This document shows, piece after piece, positions 27,924-34,971 of a stretch of DNA of 64,000 nt. Under the pieces are notes generated by a model that was given only the letters and a program-made list of their open reading frames with translations, was not told the origin of the DNA and did not search any database. This DNA comes from Chelatococcus sp. (GTDB lineage: Bacteria > Pseudomonadota > Alphaproteobacteria > Rhizobiales > Beijerinckiaceae). Position numbers and translations under genes: made by a program. Where the stretch lies: contig QFQY01000008.1 of NCBI GenBank assembly GCA_003248805.1, positions 1-64,000 on the forward strand, given 5' to 3'. Each line of letters opens with the position of its first letter. Position 1 is the stretch's first letter.

Positions 27924-27974
27924 AGCATGGTTCGCATTGACGGCCCTTTGCCGCCTCCCTATCATTCCCGCATT

Positions 27975-28074
27975 CGCAGGGGAGCCTCGTGAGGAGGCTG
28001 AGAGTTCGCCGGCCCGGAAGGGCACCGCGGAGACCCTTGGAACCTGATCCGGTTCGTGCCGGCGGAGGGATGCG
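27975..28074 (+). promoter_or_regulatory. TPP (thiamine pyrophosphate) riboswitch, THI element
   Basis: The conserved THI-box blocks occur in order and at the right spacing: GGGGAGCC (27979-27986), GGCTGAGA (27996-28003), ACCCTTGGAACCTGAT (28033-28048), CCGG..GTGCCGGCGGAGGGA (to about 28070). P1 can be closed by CGCA (27975-27978) with TGCG (28071-28074). The variable stem P3 is CCGGCCC/GGGC-like. It precedes the LuxE-like gene by about 107 bases on the same strand, so thiamine pyrophosphate should repress the whole six-gene operon. No other gene lies between. Confidence 0.93.
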
Positions 28075-28081
28075 GAAACGA

Positions 28082-28104
28082 GGCGCTGCCTGCGCCGACT
28101 TTTT
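28082..28104 (+). terminator. Candidate riboswitch expression platform (intrinsic terminator)
   Basis: GGCGC TGCCT GCGCC forms a short 5-bp GC stem followed by GAC and five T residues, 8 bases after the aptamer. When TPP is bound it could stop transcription. The stem is short, so control at translation initiation (the region before 28182 can also fold) is an alternative. Confidence 0.45.
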
Positions 28105-28181
28105 CACTGTTCCGCGCAAGCGTTCCGGGTCTTTCGGGCCCGCATGCCGGTTCGCGCCGGCCGGCGGCGTGGAAGGGTGGC

Positions 28182-29312
28182 ATGTCGCTGAACGAGTTCG
28201 TCCCGGCCGATGCCGAGGAACGTGCGATCTACGAGAAGGTCGCCGCCTTCATCGACGCCGCCCCCACGGGGGAGGAGGCTTTCGAGGCGTTGGCGCTCGC
28301 GCTCTTCGCCTTCCAGTTCGCGCGCAATCGCGGCTACCGCGATTTCGCCCGCCAGCGCGGCGCCACGCCGCGCATGGTCCGCTCCTTCCGCGACATTCCG
28401 GCGGTTCCGATCAACGCCTTCAAGACGCTGGAGCTGAGCTGCACGCCGCCGGAGCGATCCGAGCGCGTCTTCATGACGAGCGGCACCACCCGGGGCGGCA
28501 TCCGGGGCCGCATCCACCACGCCACGCTCGACATCTACGACCGCTCGATGCGTGCCGGTTTCGCCCATTTTTTCATGCGCGGCCTGCAGCGCCTGCCCAT
28601 GGCGATCCTGTTCCCGGACGAGACGGCGATGCCGAACTCCTCGCTCGCGCATTATCTGGCGCTCGCCATGCGCGACTTCGGCACGCCCGACAGCCGCAAT
28701 GTGATGGGGCCCGACGGCATCGACCTGCCGGCCCTCCTGGCGATGCTGCGCCGCGCCGAGGCGAGCGGGGAGCCCTTTGCCCTGCTCGGCGCGAGCTACG
28801 CCTTCGTTCATCTCCTCGACCGTCTCGATGCCGAGGGGCTGCGCTTCTCGCTGCCGCCGGGCAGCCGCCTGTTCGATACGGGCGGCTTCAAGGGCCAGTC
28901 GCGCGAGGTTGCGCCGGAGGAGTTCTACGACAAGCTGTCCGCCGTCTTCGGCGTCCCGCGCGCGCTCTGCATCAACATGTACGGCATGACCGAGCTGTCC
29001 TCGCAGTTCTACGACGACGGCAATGCCTCGGTGCCCTCGGTGAAGCGTGCCATGCCCTGGCTGCGCAGCCGCGTGGTCGATCCGCTGACGGGGCGCGACG
29101 TGCCGGATGGCACGACGGGCGTGCTGGTCCATCACGACCTCGCCCATGTCAACGTCGTCTCCGCCATCCTCACCGAGGATCTCGGCATCGCGCGCGAGGG
29201 CGGCGTCGCGCTGCTCGGGCGCGTCTCCGGCGCCGAGGCCAAGGGCTGTTCGCTCGCGCTCGATGCCTTCCTCGCCGCGGCGCGACCGCGCGACGTCGCC
29301 GCCGCCTCATGA
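28182..29312 (+). CDS. LuxE-like acyl-protein synthetase / acyl-adenylating ligase
   Basis: A 376-residue member of the LuxE (acyl-protein synthetase) family, which activates a carboxylic acid as acyl-AMP and moves the acyl group to a Cys. The adenylate-forming motif MTSGTTRGGIRGRIHH is at about 100-115, a GMTELSSQFYDD block is near 268, and a Cys356 (EAKGCSLALDAFL) sits where LuxE carries its acyl-accepting Cys close to the C-terminus. GGAAGGG precedes ATG 28182; an earlier in-frame start at 28056 lies inside the riboswitch and is rejected. It overlaps the LuxC-like gene by ATGA. There are no luxA, luxB or luxD genes here, so luminescence is not implied. Confidence 0.85.
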   Translation: MSLNEFVPADAEERAIYEKVAAFIDAAPTGEEAFEALALALFAFQFARNRGYRDFARQRGATPRMVRSFRDIPAVPINAFKTLELSCTPPERSERVFMTSGTTRGGIRGRIHHATLDIYDRSMRAGFAHFFMRGLQRLPMAILFPDETAMPNSSLAHYLALAMRDFGTPDSRNVMGPDGIDLPALLAMLRRAEASGEPFALLGASYAFVHLLDRLDAEGLRFSLPPGSRLFDTGGFKGQSREVAPEEFYDKLSAVFGVPRALCINMYGMTELSSQFYDDGNASVPSVKRAMPWLRSRVVDPLTGRDVPDGTTGVLVHHDLAHVNVVSAILTEDLGIAREGGVALLGRVSGAEAKGCSLALDAFLAAARPRDVAAAS

Positions 29313-30802
29313 ACCGGCTCACGCCAGCGGGCGGGCTCGCGCAGGCCGGGGCGGTTCCGGCCGAGACGGCGGGCTATCTGCCGGGTGGCCTCGCCGGCCT
29401 GCCGACGCGCGCGCTGCGCTTCGGCCGCGCGGGAAGCACGGTCGAGGTTCTGCTGCCGGTGCTCGACGCGGTGCGCGCCGACGATCTCGCGCGCGACATC
29501 CGCCGGGCCGGGGAGGCGCTGAAGGTGCTGCCCGTCGAGACGATCGCCCGCGCCGTCGACGAGGCCGCCCAGCGCCTGCTCGACCGCGAGCATCCGCTGC
29601 GCATCAGGGCCGAGCGCCTGCTGCCGGTCGTCACCGGCTACGACCCCGAGACGGTGCGGCTGAGCCTGACCGGCACGCTGAAGGCCTTTCGCCTGCCGCA
29701 GCTCCGGCGCTTCCTCGCCGCCGATCTGCCCGACCCCGGCATGCTCGACGGCTTCCGGCCCAACCCGCGCGGCGGGCTGGCGCGGGCCTATGGCCCCGAC
29801 CTGCTGCTGCATGTCTGGGCTGGCAATGTGCCCGGCCTGCCGCTCTGGAGCCTGGCGCGCGGCCTCCTCGCCAAGGCGGGCAGCATCGGCAAGGCGTCCT
29901 CGGGCGAGCCCTTGCTGGCCGGCTGGTTCGCGCAGGCGCTGGCCGAAGTCGAGCCGCGTCTTGGCCGGGCGCTCGCCATTCTGTGCTGGAAGGGCGGGGA
30001 AGACCCGGCCGAGCAGGTCTTCTTCGACGCGGCCGACGCCGTCGTCGCCTATGGCGGCAACGATGCGCTGGCGGCGATTGCGCGGCGGCTGCCGGTCACC
30101 ACCCGCTTCATCGGCCATGGCCACAAGGTCAGCCTCGGCGTGGTGGCGCGCGAGGCGCTGCGCCCCGGCAAGGCCGAGCGCGTCGCGGGCCTCGCCGCGC
30201 GCGACATCGCCCGCTTCGAGCAGCAGGGCTGCTACGCGCCGCAGATGATCTATGTCGAGCGCGGCGGGCCGGTCTCGCCGCGCGCCTTCGCGCGCCATCT
30301 CGCCGCCGAGCTCGATGCGCTGGAAGGCCGCCATCCCAGGCGGGCGCTGTCGCTGGGCGAGGCCGCGGCGCTGGCGAACTGGCGCGACGACGAGCAGATG
30401 AAGGTCCTCGCCGAGCCCGGCCGCAGCGTCGTCGCGGACCCGGCCCTGCGCTGGGCCGTCTCCTATGCCGATGCGCCGGAGGAACTCCGGCCGGCGGCGC
30501 TCAACCGCACGGTGACGGTGGTGGCGCTGGACGATCTCACGGCGCTGCCGGAGCTGCTGCGCCCCTATCGCGCGCTGCTCCAGACGGCGGGCGTCGCCGC
30601 CGCGCCGGAGCGCCTGCATGCGCTGGCGGGGGCGCTCGGCGCGGTCGGCGTCACGCGGGTCGCCGCGCTCGGGCGCATGACGGTGCCGGAGCCGGGCTGG
30701 CACAACGACGGCCGCTTCAACCTGCTCGAACTCCTGACCTTTACCGAGATCGACCCGGCCGCCGAGGACGAGGCGGAGGCCCATGCGCCCTATGCCGATT
30801 GA
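29309..30802 (+). CDS. LuxC-like acyl-CoA/acyl-protein reductase
   Basis: A 497-residue aldehyde-dehydrogenase-fold reductase of the LuxC family, expected to take an acyl group from the LuxE partner onto its own Cys and reduce it with NADPH to an aldehyde. The active Cys308 lies in FEQQGCYAPQMIYVE, matching the QQxCxxPQ context of LuxC. LLLHVWAGNVPGLPLWSL and GKASSGEPLLAGWF are typical of the family. It follows the LuxE-like gene by ATGA overlap and precedes an ABC importer in the same riboswitch-controlled operon. The acid substrate is unknown. Confidence 0.85.
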   Translation: MNRLTPAGGLAQAGAVPAETAGYLPGGLAGLPTRALRFGRAGSTVEVLLPVLDAVRADDLARDIRRAGEALKVLPVETIARAVDEAAQRLLDREHPLRIRAERLLPVVTGYDPETVRLSLTGTLKAFRLPQLRRFLAADLPDPGMLDGFRPNPRGGLARAYGPDLLLHVWAGNVPGLPLWSLARGLLAKAGSIGKASSGEPLLAGWFAQALAEVEPRLGRALAILCWKGGEDPAEQVFFDAADAVVAYGGNDALAAIARRLPVTTRFIGHGHKVSLGVVAREALRPGKAERVAGLAARDIARFEQQGCYAPQMIYVERGGPVSPRAFARHLAAELDALEGRHPRRALSLGEAAALANWRDDEQMKVLAEPGRSVVADPALRWAVSYADAPEELRPAALNRTVTVVALDDLTALPELLRPYRALLQTAGVAAAPERLHALAGALGAVGVTRVAALGRMTVPEPGWHNDGRFNLLELLTFTEIDPAAEDEAEAHAPYAD

Positions 30803-31742
30803 GACGAACGTGCCGCCCGCCTCGTCCACCGCAAGCCCTCATCCTGAGGAGCGATCCCCGGAGGGATCGCGTCTCGAAGGATGTTCCAGTTCGCAGGGAC
30901 GCCCGCTGGAGCATCCTTCGAGACGGCCCTTCGGGCCTCCTCAGGATGAGGGCTCGGAGCGGAAGGATGAGGGCTCGCGGGCGAAGAACGCCGGGGTCGC
31001 CTCCGAAGGCGTCGGCCTCGCCGGCGTGAGCTATGCCGCCGGCGGCACGCGCATCCTGTCCGATGTCGATCTCGCCGTGCCGCAGGGCGGCTTCCATGTC
31101 CTCGTCGGCCGCAGCGGCTGCGGCAAGACGACCCTGCTCAAGCTCGCCGCCGGCCTGCTGAGGCCCACCGCCGGCACGGTCAGCGTCGCCGGCCATCGGC
31201 TCGACGGGCCGGGCGCCGAGATCGGCTTCGTCTTCCAGGCGCCGACTCTGCTCGAATGGCTGGCCGCCGAGGACAACGTCCTGCTGCCGATCTCGCTGGA
31301 ACGGCGCGTCATGCCGGCCGATCGCGAGAAGGCGCGTGCGCTGCTCGCCCGCCTCGGCCTCGCCGGCCTGTCGAAGCGCTATCCCGACCAGCTTTCCGGC
31401 GGCCAGCAGGCCCGTGTCGCCATCGCGCGGGCCCTCGTCACCGGGCCGCGCCTGCTGCTGCTCGACGAGCCCTTCGCCGCCCTCGATGCGCTGACCCGCG
31501 AGGAGCTCCAGGCCGATCTCGCCCGGCTTTCGCTGGAAAGCGGGGCGACCGTGATGCTGGTCACCCACGACATCGCCGAGGCCGCCTATCTCGCGGACGA
31601 GATCGCGGTGATGGGCACCGGCGTCATCGCCGAGCGCTTCACGGTCGGCATGCCGCGCATCCGCCCGCCCGGCATCCGCTACGAGCCCGCCTTCAACGGG
31701 CTCTGCCGCGACGTCCGCGCGGCGCTGGACCGTTCTCCATGA
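30783..31742 (+). CDS. ABC transporter ATPase, nitrate/taurine/THI5 type, with a repeat-derived N-terminal extension
   Basis: A 319-residue ATPase with Walker A GRSGCGKTT (about 107-115), signature QLSGGQQARVAIARAL, Walker B LLLLDEPFAALD and switch His in VTHD. The conserved core begins only near residue 77 (LAGVSYAAGG). The preceding codons read through a complete family 2 palindromic repeat (30834-30954) in frame, and no standard start codon in this frame lies between the repeat and the core, so the start must be at 30783 or 30795, inside the end of the LuxC-like gene. The start is therefore unusual and the extension may be a repeat insertion. It overlaps the permease by ATGA. Confidence 0.85.
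   Translation: MRPMPIETNVPPASSTASPHPEERSPEGSRLEGCSSSQGRPLEHPSRRPFGPPQDEGSERKDEGSRAKNAGVASEGVGLAGVSYAAGGTRILSDVDLAVPQGGFHVLVGRSGCGKTTLLKLAAGLLRPTAGTVSVAGHRLDGPGAEIGFVFQAPTLLEWLAAEDNVLLPISLERRVMPADREKARALLARLGLAGLSKRYPDQLSGGQQARVAIARALVTGPRLLLLDEPFAALDALTREELQADLARLSLESGATVMLVTHDIAEAAYLADEIAVMGTGVIAERFTVGMPRIRPPGIRYEPAFNGLCRDVRAALDRSP
30834..30954. repeat. Palindromic repeat, family 2, inserted in frame in the ATPase gene
   Basis: AGCCCTCATCCTGAGGAGCG at the left and GGATGAGGGCT at the right match the copy at 27626-27741. Inner arms GCGTCTCGAAGGATG and CATCCTTCGAGACG are intact. Unlike the other copies it lies inside an open reading frame and adds about 40 codons without a stop. Confidence 0.85.
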
Positions 31743-32488
31743 GCCGCTTCGGGCCCCTGCTGCTCTTCATCGCGCTGGTCGCCTCGTGGGAGGCGGCCTG
31801 CGTGCTGCTGCAGGTGCCGACGCTGGTCGCGCCCCGCCCGGGGGAGGTCGCGCTCGTGCTCTGGCAGGAACTGGCGAGCGGCCGCATGCTGCGCCACTTC
31901 GCCGTCACGGCCGGCGAGATGCTGCTGGGGCTGGCGCTCGCCGTCGCCTTCGGCCTCGCCGCCGGCGTCGCGCTGGCCGAGAGCCCGACGCTGCGGCGCT
32001 ATGCCCAGCCCTATCTCGTCGCCACCCAGGTCATCCCCAAGCTCGCGCTCGCGCCGCTCTTCCTGCTCTGGTTCGGCTTCGGCATGCGCTCCATCGTCAT
32101 CATCACGGCGCTGGTCTGCTTCTTCCCGCTGCTGGAGAACACCGTGACCGGCCTCGACCGCGCCGGGCCGGGGCAGCGCGAGCTCTTCCGCATGCTGCGC
32201 GCCGGGCGCCTCCAGACCCTGCTGCGGCTGAAATTCCCCTCCGGCCTGCCGGTCATCCTCGCCGGCTTCCGCGTCGCGGTGGTGCTCTCGCTGGTCGGGG
32301 CCGTGGTCGGCGAGTTCATCATGGGCCGCGAGGGGCTGGGCGCCTCCGTCGTCGCCGCGCAGGGCATGATGGACACCTCGCTCATGTTCGCGCTCTTCGT
32401 CGCCATCACCGCGCTCGGCAGCGCCGTCTATCAGGCCGCCCTGCTGCTGGAGCGGCGCCTCCTCCACCGAAAGGACCTCGCCCCATGA
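31739..32488 (+). CDS. ABC transporter permease, nitrate/taurine/thiamine-precursor type
   Basis: A 249-residue inner-membrane permease with about six helices and the SsuC/TauC/ThiX-like EAA loop FRMLRAGRLQTLLRLKFPSGLPVILAGFRVAVVLSLVGAVVGEF. It starts by ATGA overlap with the ATPase and ends by ATGA overlap with the binding protein. Under a TPP riboswitch this class is usually ThiXYZ-like and imports pyrimidine or thiazole precursors; that is family knowledge, not visible in the protein. Confidence 0.9.
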   Translation: MSRFGPLLLFIALVASWEAACVLLQVPTLVAPRPGEVALVLWQELASGRMLRHFAVTAGEMLLGLALAVAFGLAAGVALAESPTLRRYAQPYLVATQVIPKLALAPLFLLWFGFGMRSIVIITALVCFFPLLENTVTGLDRAGPGQRELFRMLRAGRLQTLLRLKFPSGLPVILAGFRVAVVLSLVGAVVGEFIMGREGLGASVVAAQGMMDTSLMFALFVAITALGSAVYQAALLLERRLLHRKDLAP

Positions 32489-33522
32489 CGCTCGGCAAGA
32501 CGACGTTCGGCAAGACCTCGCCCGGCAACACGACGCTCGACCGACGCAGGCTGCTCGCGCTCGCGGCCTCGCTGCCGGCCGCCACCGCCCTGCCGCGCGC
32601 GCCGCTCGCGCAGGAGCTGCGCAAGATCACGGTGGCCGGCTGGAGCCAGCCGATCAGCGAGATCACCAACATGCTGGCCGAGCCGGACAAGGGGTTCTTC
32701 AAGGCGAAGGGGCTGGCCTTCGACTATCTGCCGGGGCAGGGCAGCGGGGCGGCCATCCAGAACATGCTGACGGGCAAGGCCGACATCGCCTTCACCGACC
32801 CCGCCTCCTTCTATCTCGCCCTCGACCAGGGCGAGAAGCTCGTCGCGGTCTACAACATCTACCCGCAGAACGTGTTCAACCTCGTGATGCGCAAGGGCTC
32901 GGGGATCGGCAAGCCGGCCGATCTCAAGGGGCGCAAGATCAGCATCTATTCGCGCAGCGGCGGAACCTGGATCCATCTCCTCATGCTGCTGCACGCGGCC
33001 GGGCTGAAGGAGGAGGACGTCACCATCGAGGTCGCGGGCTCCCTCAACTTCGGGCCGCTGATCCAGGGCATGGTCGATGCGGCCTCCGCCACCGACACCG
33101 GCCTCAGCGTCGCGCAGGCGCGCGGCCTCAAGGACTACGAGCTGATCTGGGTCCGCGACACCATCAACCTGCCGAGCGACATCTTCGTCGTCACCGAGGA
33201 GACCTACCGGACGAAGAAGGCGCTGATCGCCGATTTCCTCGCCGGCTATCGCGACGGCGCGCAATGGATGATCGACCATCCCGATGAGGCCGCGAAGCTC
33301 GCCGTCACGCGCACGATCAACGGCCGCGACGAGGCGATCAATCTCGAGATCATCAGGCTCCGCAACGCCTCCACCGTCTCGGAGACCACGAAACGGGAGG
33401 GCCTCGGCCGCTTCGACCTCGACGTGATGCAGAAGGGCGCCGCCATGCTGCGGGAACTCGGCATCGTGAAGCAGCCGATCGACGTCGCGGCCGTCGTGAA
33501 GTCGGACCTGATCCCGAAATGA
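32485..33522 (+). CDS. ABC transporter substrate-binding protein, NMT1/THI5-like
   Basis: A 345-residue periplasmic receptor of the NMT1/THI5 family that includes pyrimidine-precursor binding proteins. The N-terminus has a twin-arginine-like signal (TLDRRRLLALAASLPAA, residues about 17-33) after a Lys/Thr-rich leader, then APLAQ as cleavage site. Family blocks include GFFKAKGLAFDYLPGQGSGAAIQNMLTGKADIAFTDP. It overlaps the permease upstream and the SDR downstream by ATGA. Ligand expected from context: a thiamine fragment or analogue. Confidence 0.88.
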   Translation: MTLGKTTFGKTSPGNTTLDRRRLLALAASLPAATALPRAPLAQELRKITVAGWSQPISEITNMLAEPDKGFFKAKGLAFDYLPGQGSGAAIQNMLTGKADIAFTDPASFYLALDQGEKLVAVYNIYPQNVFNLVMRKGSGIGKPADLKGRKISIYSRSGGTWIHLLMLLHAAGLKEEDVTIEVAGSLNFGPLIQGMVDAASATDTGLSVAQARGLKDYELIWVRDTINLPSDIFVVTEETYRTKKALIADFLAGYRDGAQWMIDHPDEAAKLAVTRTINGRDEAINLEIIRLRNASTVSETTKREGLGRFDLDVMQKGAAMLRELGIVKQPIDVAAVVKSDLIPK

Positions 33523-34289
33523 TCGCTCTCTCGGGCAGGGTCGCGCTCGTCACCGGCGCCAGCCGCGGCATCGGCGCGGCCATCGCCACGGCGCTCGCCG
33601 GCGCGGGCGCGACCGTCGTGGTCAACTACCGGCAGGACGAGGCGGCGGCGCAGGCCGTCGCGCAGGCCTGCCGTGCGGCGGGCGGGGAGGGCGTGCCCTG
33701 GCGCGCCGACGTCACCGATCCCGTCGCCGTCGCGGAGATGGCGGGCGGCATCGCCGACGAGTTCGGCCGGCTCGACGGCCTCGTCTGCAACGCCTTCGCG
33801 CCCTATTCCTTCGATGCCGAGCGGCGCACGCCCTTCCGCGACATGGCCTGGCAGGACTATGGCCGCCAGATCGAGGGCTCGGTCGGAGCCGCCTTCCATG
33901 CCTGTCACGCGCTCGTCCCGCTGATGGAGCGTCATCCCGGCGGCAGCATCGTCACCATCGCGACGGACCTCGTCGCGCGCCCCTCGGTACCCTATCACGA
34001 CTACGTCACGGCCAAGGCGGCGCTGATCGGCTTCACCCGCGCGCTCGCCGCCGATCTCGGGCCGCTGGGCATCCGCGCCAACGCCATCGCGCCCGGCCTC
34101 GTCTGGCCGACTGAGGCCAGCCGCGCCGCGCGCGAGGAGCTGAAGGACGGCATCGTCGCGGCGACCCCGCTGCGGCGGCTGGCGACGCCGCAGGACGTGG
34201 CGGGCACGGCGCTCTTCCTCGTCTCGGACCTCTCCGCCTTCGTCACCGGGCAGACGATCCATGTCGATGGCGGGCTGGTGATGGCGTAG
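33519..34289 (+). CDS. SDR family oxidoreductase in the TPP-riboswitch operon
   Basis: A 256-residue short-chain dehydrogenase with TGASRGIG (about 13-20), a modified NAF in place of NNAG (VCNAFAPYSF), catalytic YVTAK, and the C-terminal VDGGLVMA. The residue 13 before the Tyr, usually Ser, reads Thr. It is the last gene of the operon, by ATGA overlap. In the proposed scheme it could reduce the aldehyde produced by the LuxC-like enzyme to an alcohol; a generic FabG-like role is the alternative. Confidence 0.82.
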   Translation: MIALSGRVALVTGASRGIGAAIATALAGAGATVVVNYRQDEAAAQAVAQACRAAGGEGVPWRADVTDPVAVAEMAGGIADEFGRLDGLVCNAFAPYSFDAERRTPFRDMAWQDYGRQIEGSVGAAFHACHALVPLMERHPGGSIVTIATDLVARPSVPYHDYVTAKAALIGFTRALAADLGPLGIRANAIAPGLVWPTEASRAAREELKDGIVAATPLRRLATPQDVAGTALFLVSDLSAFVTGQTIHVDGGLVMA

Positions 34290-34386
34290 GGAGCGCGGCG
34301 TTTCCACGGCAGGACCGCGCCGTGTAGTGTGAACCCCGCTCTCCCGTCGCCATCTATGGCCTCCCCCTTGCTTGCCTGACCGGACG

Positions 34387-34971
34387 ATGAAGACCGATCT
34401 CAAGATCCTGGTCGTGGACGCGAACCCGTTGCGCGCCGCGATCATCGAGGAGGGGCTGCGCGAGGCCGGCCATCGCGAGATCGTCGTCGTGCGCGCCACC
34501 AACGGCCTCGTCGCCGAGATCGAGCGGCACGATCCCGACGTCGTGGTCATCGACCTCGAGGACCCCAGCCGCGACGCGCTCGCCGACATGTTCCTGGTGT
34601 CGAGCCATGTCAGGCGGCCGATCACCATGTTCGTCGACCAGTCCGATTCGGCCTCGATCGAGGCGGCGGTGGAGGCCGGCGTCTCGGCCTATATCGTCGA
34701 CGGGCTGAAGAAGGAGCGGATGCAGCCGATCCTCCAGACCTGCATCAGCCGCTTCAACGCCTTCCGCAAGCTGCGCGAGGAACTGGACGAGGCGCGGTCG
34801 CAGCTCGAGGACCGCAAGCTCGTCGACAAGGCCAAGGGCATCGTCATGCGCCTGAAGTCCCTGCCGGAGGACGAGGCCTACGCGCTGATGCGGCGCTCCG
34901 CCATGAACGAGAAGCGCAAGCTCGTCGAGATCGCCCGCTCCATCATCACCGCCGCCGAGGTGCTCAAATGA
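34387..34971 (+). CDS. nasT: ANTAR-domain response regulator, NasT-type antiterminator
   Basis: A 194-residue regulator with an N-terminal receiver-like domain (KILVVDANPLRAAIIEEGL, VVVIDLEDP) and a C-terminal ANTAR RNA-binding domain (about 140-190: KLVDKAKGIVMRLKSLPEDEAYALMRRSAM). NasT binds paired hexaloop hairpins in leaders of nitrate assimilation operons and prevents termination. I chose ATG 34387 over TTG 34372. The stop overlaps the start of the sensor gene. No nas, nir or nrt gene is nearby, so its target must be elsewhere. Confidence 0.88.
   Translation: MKTDLKILVVDANPLRAAIIEEGLREAGHREIVVVRATNGLVAEIERHDPDVVVIDLEDPSRDALADMFLVSSHVRRPITMFVDQSDSASIEAAVEAGVSAYIVDGLKKERMQPILQTCISRFNAFRKLREELDEARSQLEDRKLVDKAKGIVMRLKSLPEDEAYALMRRSAMNEKRKLVEIARSIITAAEVLK

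Noticed and set aside
28056..28181. Longer N-terminus for the LuxE-like protein starting at 28056
   Set aside because: It would start inside the TPP aptamer and read through the leader; the ATG at 28182 has a clear ribosome binding site and starts the conserved part.
28182..30802. Bioluminescence operon
   Set aside because: LuxE- and LuxC-like genes are present but no luciferase (luxA, luxB) or acyl transferase (luxD) gene lies nearby, and the importer and riboswitch point elsewhere.
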